Shown piece by piece: positions 44,790-52,168 of a DNA stretch of 64,000 nucleotides (within the stretch, counting starts at the first letter, position 1; every line of letters begins with the position of its first letter). This DNA comes from Verrucomicrobiota bacterium. GTDB taxonomy: Bacteria; Verrucomicrobiota; Verrucomicrobiia; Opitutales; Opitutaceae. The notes beneath the pieces were generated by a model. That model was not told where the DNA came from, ran no database searches, and saw only the letters and a list, made by a program, of their open reading frames with translations. Made by a program: the position numbers and the translations under genes. The stretch lies in the NCBI GenBank assembly GCA_026398135.1, contig JAPLTN010000056.1:21097-85096 (forward strand), in the 5' to 3' direction.

Positions 44790-46303
44790 ACTTACTGCCT
44801 TGGACCCTTTACGTGTCGTTTGCCGGTGCCTTGCTCGCACTGCTGGCGGGAACGCGTTCGGCGGCGGCCGCGCGCCGGGTGGCGCTGGGCACCGCGCTTG
44901 CCGGGCTGGCGATCACTTTGCTGGCCGCCCGTGAATTTGTGCCCGGGCCCGAGCTGCAAACGCTGGTCAATGTCCCGTGGATAACCGAGCTTGGGGTGCG
45001 CTACCACCTCGCGGTGGACGGGATCAGCCTTAGCCTGCTCGTGCTTACCGGACTGGCGGCGACCGCCGGGATACTGTTCTCTTGGAATAACGAGGAACGC
45101 ACGGGGGAATTCTTCGCCTTTTACCTGTCGCTCATCGGCGGGGTTTACGGGGTGTTTATGAGCGCGGATGTGTTTCTGCTCTTTGTTTTCTACGAAATCG
45201 CGATCGTGCCTAAGTATTTCCTGGTCGCGGTCTGGGGTTCGACCAATCGCGAATATGGCGCGATGAAGCTCGTGCTTTATTCCTTTGCGGGGAGCGCGTT
45301 GGTGTTGATCGGTCTGCTTTGGGCTCACGCTGCGGGAGGTGCGACGGGCTATGGTTTGGCGGAATTGGCGGAGGGCGCGCGGCATATTCCGGCGGGGTCG
45401 CAGATCGCCATCTTTGCTTTGCTCTTCCTCGGGTTCGCGGTGCTGGCCGGTTTGTTTCCCTTTCACACCTGGGCACCGACCGGACACGTGGCGGCCCCGA
45501 CCGGTGCCTCGATGCTGCTGGCCGGCGTGGTAATGAAACTCGGTGCCTATGGTTGCCTGCGCGTCGCAATGCCGCTGTTTCCGGGCGCATTCGCGGTTTG
45601 CCAGCCGGTGATCGCCTGGCTGGCGATAGCGGGGATCGTTTACGCCGGGTTCATCGCGCTGGTGCAGTCGGATTTTAAGTTTGTGATCGGTTATTCGAGC
45701 GTGAGTCACATGGGCTTCGTCCTGCTCGGGCTGGCCGCCGCCACTCCGCTCGCGCTGGCGGGCGCGGTGCTGCAAATGGTATCGCACGGCATTATCGCCG
45801 GACTGCTTTTCGCGGTAGTCGGTCGCATGGTTTACGAGCGCACCCATACCCGGGAACTGGCCGCCTTGCAGGCGATGCCCTTGCATCGATTGCTGCCCTT
45901 TGCCGCCGGGGTTTTCGTGCTGGCTGGGTTTGCTTCCTTGGGCTTGCCGGGATTTAGCGGATTCCCGGCCGAGTTGAGCATTTTGACCGGCACCTGGCAG
46001 GCGAAGCCGCTTTGGGCGGTGTGCGCCGCGCTGGGAATCGTGGTGGCCGGGGCGTTTACCCTGCGTGCGATTCACGTGGCGTTTTTCGGCAGCACCGGAG
46101 CCACTGCGCTGCTTGCGGACGCCGGGCATCACGATGAAGCCCATGCGATGGCACCTATTTCGTGGCCGGAAAAAACCGGAGCGCTCCTGCTGCTCGCCGC
46201 CACGCTTTGGGTGGGGCTTAAGCCGGATGTGTTGCTCGATTGGATCGTCCCCGCGCTGCAATCCCCGGCCTTTAAAGCGGTCATAAACGGAGGCACCCCA
46301 TGA
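44786..46303 (+). CDS. Second NuoM-type subunit (lacks TM7 lysine)
   Basis: This 505-aa protein is a second NuoM-family antiporter-like subunit in tandem with nuoM. It keeps the TM5 glutamate (VFYEIAIVPKYFL), the TM8 lysine (VVMKLGAYGCLR) and the TM12 glutamate (GFPAELSIL). At the TM7 position where the first copy has K232 it has L220 (FAVLAGLFPFHTWAP; codon CTG at 45443-45445). Complex I types with an extra NuoM are known and are thought to change proton stoichiometry, but loss of this lysine may limit pumping. It overlaps nuoN by 4 bp. Confidence 0.92.
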   Translation: MNLLPWTLYVSFAGALLALLAGTRSAAAARRVALGTALAGLAITLLAAREFVPGPELQTLVNVPWITELGVRYHLAVDGISLSLLVLTGLAATAGILFSWNNEERTGEFFAFYLSLIGGVYGVFMSADVFLLFVFYEIAIVPKYFLVAVWGSTNREYGAMKLVLYSFAGSALVLIGLLWAHAAGGATGYGLAELAEGARHIPAGSQIAIFALLFLGFAVLAGLFPFHTWAPTGHVAAPTGASMLLAGVVMKLGAYGCLRVAMPLFPGAFAVCQPVIAWLAIAGIVYAGFIALVQSDFKFVIGYSSVSHMGFVLLGLAAATPLALAGAVLQMVSHGIIAGLLFAVVGRMVYERTHTRELAALQAMPLHRLLPFAAGVFVLAGFASLGLPGFSGFPAELSILTGTWQAKPLWAVCAALGIVVAGAFTLRAIHVAFFGSTGATALLADAGHHDEAHAMAPISWPEKTGALLLLAATLWVGLKPDVLLDWIVPALQSPAFKAVINGGTP

Positions 46304-47748
46304 ACTTTGCCTATGCTGAATTGCTCAGTGCTCTCCGGCCCGAGCTCAGTCTGGTGGTGGGTGCCTTGCTGGTGCTCGCGGTGGATTTGCCCAAAACGAA
46401 GCGCTCGCTCGAGCGACGCACCCACATCGCCTGCGGTATGGGCGCGGCCGCATTGCTGGCCGCATTGGTTTCGTTGCTCGGCGTGGGCAACCTGGGGAAT
46501 ATCTGGGGCGGGGTTCTGGTCTTGGATACGCTCGCGCTCGTAGCGCGGGGCGGCGTGTTTGGCCTGGGCCTGCTGACGCTCGGGATCACGGCGGGCACGA
46601 CGCGTTTGCGCAATCCGGCGGAATTTGTGGCCGTGATCCTCTTCGCGATTACGGGCTTTGCCCTGATGGCCGCAGCGCAACAGCTGCTGCTCGCCTTTCT
46701 CGCCCTCGAGCTGGCCAGTTTGTCCCTCTATGTGCTGGCGGGGTTTGATAAAACCCGGGCGGAATCGGCCGAGGCGGGCCTTAAATATTTTCTCTTCGGC
46801 GGAGTGTCGGCCGCGTTTATGCTTTTCGGTTTCAGCCTAATTTACGGGCTGACCGGGTCGATCGAGTTGCCCGAGATCGCCCGCCAACTCGCTTTGTCCG
46901 GCCCGAGTCCCTTGCTCCTGGTGGCCTTGGTCCTGGTGCTGGTGGGATTCGGATTCAAGGCCGCCGCCGCACCCTTTCACCTCTGGGCCCCGGATGTGTA
47001 TCAAGGCGCGCCGGCTCCGGCGGCGGCGCTAATCGCTTCGGCCTCGAAGCTGGCGGGGTTTACGTTGTTTTTGCGTTTGCTCTGGCCGGGACTCGGCGGC
47101 GTTGCCGGGGGCGGGAATGGCATGGCCGGGTGGATCACGGTCGTGGTTTGGCTCGCGCTGGCTTCGTTGTTGCTGGGTAATTTTGTGGCGCTGGCGCAAA
47201 GCAAGGTTCGCCGGGTATTGGCCTACTCCGCCATCGCGCATGCCGGGGCCTTGCTGCTCGGCGTGATCGCCGCCGGCTGGGCGGGGGTCGCGCCCTTGCT
47301 TTATTACGTCATGACCTATGGCGTGGCTACGGTGGGGGCGTTTGGCGTTATTGCGGCGGTGGAGCGGCATCAGCCCTGCGTAAACCTTGCTGACCTCGCC
47401 GGTCTGCGGACGAAGTCCCCGCTTTTGGCCGGCTGTTTAATGGTGTTTGTGCTTTCGTTGGCGGGCATTCCGCCGCTGGCGGGATTCGTGGGTAAGTTTT
47501 TGGTGTTTTCCAGCGCGCTTCAAGCGGGGTGCATGACGGGGTGGCTGGCGCTGCTGGCTATTCTGCTGAGCGCGGTGGCGCTCTATTATTATTTGCAAAT
47601 CCTGAAACCGGCGCTGGTGCTGCCCGCGCAACCTGACACGGCGACACGCATCCCGGTGCATCCGGTCGCGGCGATCACGCTGGTATTCGCCGCAGGCTTG
47701 ATCCTGCTGCTTGGCCTTTGGCCTTCATTGCTGCTTGGGCTATTTTGA
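46300..47748 (+). CDS. nuoN: NADH-quinone oxidoreductase subunit N
   Basis: NuoN is the third antiporter-like subunit. The 482-aa protein has about 14 transmembrane segments, the lysine in GFGFKAAAAPFHLWAPDVYQGAP (TM7, quoted as FKAAAAPFHLW), and the LASLSLYVLAG region where NuoN usually has its TM5 glutamate (LALELASLSLYVL). It closes the nuo operon. No nuoE, nuoF or nuoG follows; the next gene, trpF, starts 58 bp downstream. Confidence 0.95.
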   Translation: MNFAYAELLSALRPELSLVVGALLVLAVDLPKTKRSLERRTHIACGMGAAALLAALVSLLGVGNLGNIWGGVLVLDTLALVARGGVFGLGLLTLGITAGTTRLRNPAEFVAVILFAITGFALMAAAQQLLLAFLALELASLSLYVLAGFDKTRAESAEAGLKYFLFGGVSAAFMLFGFSLIYGLTGSIELPEIARQLALSGPSPLLLVALVLVLVGFGFKAAAAPFHLWAPDVYQGAPAPAAALIASASKLAGFTLFLRLLWPGLGGVAGGGNGMAGWITVVVWLALASLLLGNFVALAQSKVRRVLAYSAIAHAGALLLGVIAAGWAGVAPLLYYVMTYGVATVGAFGVIAAVERHQPCVNLADLAGLRTKSPLLAGCLMVFVLSLAGIPPLAGFVGKFLVFSSALQAGCMTGWLALLAILLSAVALYYYLQILKPALVLPAQPDTATRIPVHPVAAITLVFAAGLILLLGLWPSLLLGLF

Positions 47749-47806
47749 AGGGAATGAGTTCGGTTCGTTGCTTGTCCACGCAGGGTTAGTGACTTTGGCT
47801 CAGGCG

Positions 47807-48451
47807 ATGATTGGAAATACCTGCTTTAAAATCTGTGGAATTACCCGCCTTGAGGACGCCCAGCGGGCGGCAGAGCTCAAAGCGGATTACATTGGTTTTA
47901 TCCTGTATTCAAAATCACCGCGTTATCTATCGTCCGAAGCCTACCGCGCCTTGTCGGTCCATTTGCCGGCGGGTCCCAAGCGGGTGGCGGTGCTGGTCGA
48001 GCCCAGTGCAGAGGAGCTGCAAGCAATCCGGGCATTGGGGTTTGATCGGTTTCAAATTCATGCGCGGCCCGAAGTCGGTTTGGAAATCGTGGCAAGTTGG
48101 TCCGTGATCGCGGGGCCCGGCGCGCTCTGGTTGGCACCCAAACTGCCCCCGGGCACTGAATTTCCCCGCGCATGGCTGGACTACGCGGACAGCTTCCTGG
48201 TTGATACCTACCACCCTGAAGGTTTTGGCGGTTCGGGGCGCACGGGGGACTGGACCGGCTTCGCGCACTTGGCTGCGTCACATCCGCACAAGACATGGAT
48301 CCTGGCCGGCGGGCTAACCCCTGAAAACGTGCGCGCGGCGCGGGCGCAAAGCGGCGCGCACTTCGTGGATGTTAACAGCGGGGTGGAAACGCGTCCCGGA
48401 GTGAAAGACCCGGTCAAGTTGGATGCATTGGTCGCGGCGCTGCGGGATTAG
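47807..48451 (+). CDS. trpF: Phosphoribosylanthranilate isomerase
   Basis: TrpF isomerises phosphoribosylanthranilate to CdRP in tryptophan synthesis. The 214-aa TIM barrel has the catalytic cysteine in FKICGIT, GFILYSKSPRYLS, the catalytic-type aspartate in SFLVDTYH, and the phosphate loop LAGGLTPENV. The usual VQLHG motif is altered to FQIHARPE. The gene is not in a trp operon. I chose the ATG at 47807; an upstream frame overlaps nuoN. Confidence 0.9.
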   Translation: MIGNTCFKICGITRLEDAQRAAELKADYIGFILYSKSPRYLSSEAYRALSVHLPAGPKRVAVLVEPSAEELQAIRALGFDRFQIHARPEVGLEIVASWSVIAGPGALWLAPKLPPGTEFPRAWLDYADSFLVDTYHPEGFGGSGRTGDWTGFAHLAASHPHKTWILAGGLTPENVRAARAQSGAHFVDVNSGVETRPGVKDPVKLDALVAALRD

Positions 48452-48545
48452 TTCCTCTCTCCCGCAGCGAAGCGCGGGGTAATTCTCGCGGCTTGGCCAA
48501 GTTGGACCTCGTTTGTTGCGTCATGCATGGATAAACCAACGATGC

Positions 48546-49214
48546 ATGTCTCAAGATCCCCACGCGCAGCTTGATCAATCCGTTCTCGATATGATCGAGC
48601 TGAGCCCGGTGGGAGCGGTGCCGCATACGCCGACTTATCAAGACGCGCTGCGCCGTCTTTATGCTTCGCATCAGGTTTATGCCTCGGCCGACTGCAAGGA
48701 TGGTCACGTCACGGTGCGCAAGGTGGCGCTGCAACCGGCTTTTTTCGCGGCCAATCTGGACGCTTTGACCTCGGGAAAAATCCCCGTGGCTGAACTTGAG
48801 TCGAACGGCCCGATTTTCGACCGTTATGTGCAGTCGTTGCCCGCCGTTCTTCAACCCAAGGCGGAGACGCACCGCGCCAAGGCGGTGGGGCGTTCCATTT
48901 TGCATCGAAAACACACGGCGACCGCGCAGGAAACGACGACGGCCGTGCATGATCCGATGCACAGTCTATTTCTCGTGCCGGGCGCCGGACCCCGTTTGGG
49001 CCTGCCGGGTAATTATCTTTACGGAGCGATCATGGAGTTTTTTCACCCGGATGCGCCGACGACTTGGCGGGTGCAACTACACGACGCCGAGGACGGGTCG
49101 GCTTCGCTGGACTCGGCCAGTTTGGCCGCCGCCCTGGGCAACGTGCAGGAACTGCTCGCCGCCGCCCCCTTTCACCTCAGTGAAGTGGTCGCGCTGGGGT
49201 TTAAGATAGATTAA
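48546..49214 (+). CDS. Protein of unknown function (222 aa)
   Basis: I do not recognise this family. The protein is soluble, without a signal peptide or membrane span. An N-terminal region (1-60) is followed by an ADCKDGHVTVRKVALQPAFF segment and a HRKHTATAQETTTAVHDPMHSLFLVPGAG stretch near residue 130, rich in His and Thr. The C-terminal part (LYGAIMEFFHPDAPTTWRVQLHD) looks like a mixed alpha/beta fold. It sits between trpF and an SDR-type gene on the same strand, with gaps of 94 and 53 bp. Confidence 0.6.
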   Translation: MSQDPHAQLDQSVLDMIELSPVGAVPHTPTYQDALRRLYASHQVYASADCKDGHVTVRKVALQPAFFAANLDALTSGKIPVAELESNGPIFDRYVQSLPAVLQPKAETHRAKAVGRSILHRKHTATAQETTTAVHDPMHSLFLVPGAGPRLGLPGNYLYGAIMEFFHPDAPTTWRVQLHDAEDGSASLDSASLAAALGNVQELLAAAPFHLSEVVALGFKID

Positions 49215-49267
49215 CCCGGACGAATCTACTGTCGCCACGACGAGGTGGGGGCCCTAGCTTGGCGGGT

Positions 49268-50713
49268 ATGGAAGCCGAGCTGCGAAAAACCGTGGTCGTT
49301 GCCGGGGCGAGCGGGTTTATCGGACAGGCGATTTGCGCTCAATTATCGAAACGGTTTCGGGTGGTGGCGTTGACGCGTTCGCTCACCCATGCGGCCGATC
49401 ATTTGGATGAAACGGGCGTCGCGTGGCGGGTATGCGATTTGTTTTCACTGTTAGAGACCGAGCAGGCTCTGCGAGACGCCGATTACGCGGTGTACCTGGT
49501 GCATTCCATGTTGCCCTCGTCGCGATTAACCCAAGGTACCTTCGTCGATCTGGATCTGATTTTAGCCGACAATTTCGCTCGTGCGGCACGACTGCACCAA
49601 ATCCAGCAAATCATCTACCTGGGAGGATTAATTCCCGTAACCCCGCACCTTTCCTCGCATCTCGCGAGCCGCTTGGAGGTGGAGGAAGCGCTGGGCTCGG
49701 GCAGCAGCCCGGTGACCGCTTTGCGCGCCGGTTTGGTGGTGGGGCCGGGCGGCTCTTCGTTGCGGATTCTGGTTAATCTCGTCCGTCGTATGCCGGTGCT
49801 GTTTCTGCCTCCCTGGGCCGAGCGGCGAATGCAGCCGGTGGCCATTCAAGACGTGGTCCGAGCCGTGGATATGGTGATCGGTGCGCCGGAGTATTTTGGC
49901 GCGCATTTCGACATCGGCGGCCCCGAGGTTTTGACCTATCGTGAACTCCTGCAAAAAACCGCGCGGGTATTGGGGTGCCGACGCTGGATGATTCCTGTGC
50001 CGGCGCTGCCGGCAAAGTTGTTGAAGGCGTGGGTGAGTTTGGTTGGAGGGGCTTCGCGGGCTTTGGTCGGCCCCTTGGTGGATAGTTTAAACCACGATAT
50101 GTGCGCCGCGCCCAATCCCTTGCTCACGCGCCTGGCGGTGGGGGCGATTGGGTTTGAGCAGGCATTAAGGGCTTCGCTCGATGGGGATCACCGGCTGGCG
50201 TTGACCCAGCTGGATCAACTTCGGCCGCGAGATATTCGCGTTATTCGGGCGGCAAAACGCGTGCGCTCGGTGCAACGACTCCCCCTGCCGGCTGATCTCT
50301 CCGCCCAACGCGTGGCGTTGGAGTATTACGGCTGGTTGCCGCGCTTTGTCTGGCCGCTGCTCAAATGTGAGGTCGATGAGTCCGGACATTGCCGGTTTTA
50401 CCTAGGCACCCGGCATTTGCTGCTTTTGGAGTTAACCTACTCCCATGAACGCAGCACGGCCGACCGGGTGCTTTTCTACATCACGGGCGGAGTGCTGGCC
50501 AAAACCGCCAACAACCGCAAAGGCCGTCTCGAGTTTCGCGAAATGTTGAATCGCACCTGCGTGCTGGCGGCGATTCACGACTTCACCCCCACGCTGCCGT
50601 GGTATTTTTATAACCTTACGCAGGCGCTGGTGCATTTGCTGGTGATGCGCCGATTCGGGCGCCACCTGGGTGTCCTGCACATCGGCTCAAAACCGAAGCC
50701 GGGCGCTGCCTGA
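49268..50713 (+). CDS. NAD(P)-binding SDR-type protein with unknown C-terminal domain
   Basis: Residues 1-270 form an atypical extended SDR with the dinucleotide motif VVAGASGFIGQAI near residue 10 and a YLVHSM/IYLGG central strand pair; the canonical YxxxK active site is not evident. The remaining 200 residues include a DIRVIRAAKRVRSVQRLPLP linker and an unrecognised beta-rich domain with GYGWLPRFVWPLL-like and TYSHERSTADRVLFY segments. The enzyme might act on a hydrophobic quinone, sterol or fatty ligand, but this is speculative. The ATG at 49268 is used. Confidence 0.75.
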   Translation: MEAELRKTVVVAGASGFIGQAICAQLSKRFRVVALTRSLTHAADHLDETGVAWRVCDLFSLLETEQALRDADYAVYLVHSMLPSSRLTQGTFVDLDLILADNFARAARLHQIQQIIYLGGLIPVTPHLSSHLASRLEVEEALGSGSSPVTALRAGLVVGPGGSSLRILVNLVRRMPVLFLPPWAERRMQPVAIQDVVRAVDMVIGAPEYFGAHFDIGGPEVLTYRELLQKTARVLGCRRWMIPVPALPAKLLKAWVSLVGGASRALVGPLVDSLNHDMCAAPNPLLTRLAVGAIGFEQALRASLDGDHRLALTQLDQLRPRDIRVIRAAKRVRSVQRLPLPADLSAQRVALEYYGWLPRFVWPLLKCEVDESGHCRFYLGTRHLLLLELTYSHERSTADRVLFYITGGVLAKTANNRKGRLEFREMLNRTCVLAAIHDFTPTLPWYFYNLTQALVHLLVMRRFGRHLGVLHIGSKPKPGAA

Positions 50714-50725
50714 GATGGGGTGGCG

Positions 50726-51358
50726 CTAATCAAAAATCAAGTCGTGGCCGCTGGAGAGATAGGATTCCAGGCGCTTGGCCAAACGGATGAGGTCGGGCAT
50801 CGCCGGTTCAGGTGATTCGGCCGGTTGCCTGAGTGCGTTGGCCACCACCGCCTGATCCGAGGCGGGCAAGGAAGGCAGCCACTCTTGTTTGATCGGCAGG
50901 CCCTCATCGCGGGCGAGGCAATAAAGGCTTTTGAAGTAAACCAGTTCCGGCCGGGTGCCGGTTCGCTCTAGCGCGTTAAAGGCCTGCCCGAGCAGGGTGT
51001 GAATCGCGGCGCGCCTGTCTTCGGGACCGGGATTGCGGGTGATGTTTCGCGCCAGGCGCGAAGCCGCCGCGAGGGTGGGGTAGTCGCGGCCAATGGCGGA
51101 GTGGCGCGTTAATATGCGGTGCTCGCGCACAAACCAGGGACCAGTTCCGGGCGAGCCACGACCGTGCTGAAGCTCCAAGGCCAAAAGATCAAAAAGGTCC
51201 GGGCTGGGTGCGGTGTCGTTTTTATGGCTGCGTGTGGACCTTAGTAAGGCGGTGATCAGCCCGTCTGTCGGGGAAAAGCAGGTGAGCATCCAGTGGTCGC
51301 CGGTGTGGGCGGTTTTGGCGAGCACGTGGGCTTCGGTGCGGTGAACAGGGCCAGGCAT
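50726..51358 (-). CDS. recO: DNA repair protein RecO family
   Basis: RecO helps load RecA onto SSB-coated single-stranded DNA in the RecFOR pathway. The 210-aa protein has the N-terminal OB-like domain (residues 1-75, with GDHWMLTCFSPTDGLITALLRSTRS) and a helical C-terminal domain. It is about 30 residues shorter than E. coli RecO and lacks the zinc-binding cysteine cluster found in many RecO proteins, so the assignment rests on fold-level similarity. The convergent SDR gene ends 12 bp away. MITE-like copy C lies just upstream. Confidence 0.75.
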   Translation of the reverse strand: MPGPVHRTEAHVLAKTAHTGDHWMLTCFSPTDGLITALLRSTRSHKNDTAPSPDLFDLLALELQHGRGSPGTGPWFVREHRILTRHSAIGRDYPTLAAASRLARNITRNPGPEDRRAAIHTLLGQAFNALERTGTRPELVYFKSLYCLARDEGLPIKQEWLPSLPASDQAVVANALRQPAESPEPAMPDLIRLAKRLESYLSSGHDLIFD

Positions 51359-51370
51359 GACTCAAGAGCT

Positions 51371-51523
51371 GATTCCAATTCGCGGACAAGATGAGCAGAA
51401 AGCCGGAATTGGCCGGGGAAGGCCAACGCTACACCAAGCACTAGATTTGGGTACGCTATGCATTCTATGATAGGGTTGGCCGTCCCGGCCAATGCAGCTC
51501 AACTGGAAAGCGAACTAGAATAA
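51371..51523. mobile_element. MITE-like repeat, copy C (inverted orientation)
   Basis: This 153-bp copy runs opposite to A, B and D. Its left end GATTCCAATTCGCGGACAAG matches the reverse complement of the right end of copy A, and its right end AAAGCGAACTAGAATAA matches the left end of A. Inner arms with GGAATTGGCCGGGG and GGCCGTCCCGGCCAA are retained. It separates recO from ybeY. Confidence 0.78.
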
Positions 51524-51537
51524 CACCAATGCTCGGG

Positions 51538-52101
51538 TTAACGTTTTGATGGGATTGCCGGCTTGAGCTCGAAGCGGGGGAATAGACCCGCATCACCCAG
51601 GATTTTGAGGGCGCGATTTTCGGCCGCCCGCATGCGGCGTTTTTTTTGCGGTTCCAAGTCGTCGTAACCTGCCAAGTGCAGCCAGCCGTGGATGACGTAG
51701 CGCATGAGCTCTTCGTTAAATGAAAGATTGTGCCGCGTCGCGTAGGTCAGGGCCGTGTCCACGGACACGCAGATGTCGCCGGCGTGGCCAAGCGCTTCGT
51801 CCCCCTCGAAGGTGATGACATCCGTGGTGGTCGGGTCGTTGAGGAAGTTGCCGTGGAGTTTGGCCAGGGCAGGATCGCTGAGAAAGGTGATCGAAAGCTC
51901 TCCGGCGGGCACGGCGGAAAGGCCAAACGGGACGCCGGCCGCCATTTTTTTAGCCCGGATCAAAGCCGCAGGGAGCAGCGTGGGCCAATCGGCCTTGGTG
52001 TAGGCGAAATGCGCATCCAAGTGGGTAAGCGCGATCACCAGTTCCCGACGTTTGAGGCGAAGGTTCCGGTGGCGATTGGTGATCTCTATTTCGCGCGACA
52101 T
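51538..52101 (-). CDS. ybeY: rRNA maturation RNase YbeY
   Basis: YbeY is a single-strand endoribonuclease used in 16S rRNA 3' processing and ribosome quality control. The 187-aa protein has the zinc motif HGWLHLAGYDD near residue 140: the first two ligands are histidines, and the usual third histidine position reads aspartate. The THxxG-free core includes LSITFLSDPALAKLHGNFLN and TTDVITFEGDE. Only the ATG at 52101 gives a normal YbeY length; the longer frame overlaps dxs. It lies downstream of dxs on the same strand. Confidence 0.9.
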   Translation of the reverse strand: MSREIEITNRHRNLRLKRRELVIALTHLDAHFAYTKADWPTLLPAALIRAKKMAAGVPFGLSAVPAGELSITFLSDPALAKLHGNFLNDPTTTDVITFEGDEALGHAGDICVSVDTALTYATRHNLSFNEELMRYVIHGWLHLAGYDDLEPQKKRRMRAAENRALKILGDAGLFPRFELKPAIPSKR

Positions 52102-52168
52102 GCGGGAGGCGAATACGCACCCGGCGTGTCGCGAGGCAAGCGAACAGCGGGAAACCCGGGACCGTCGC

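Noticed and set aside
51371..51523. MITE-like copy C as a CRISPR-type repeat
   Set aside because: There is only one copy at the site, without regularly spaced direct repeats. Similarity to the distant copies identifies it as a dispersed repeat.
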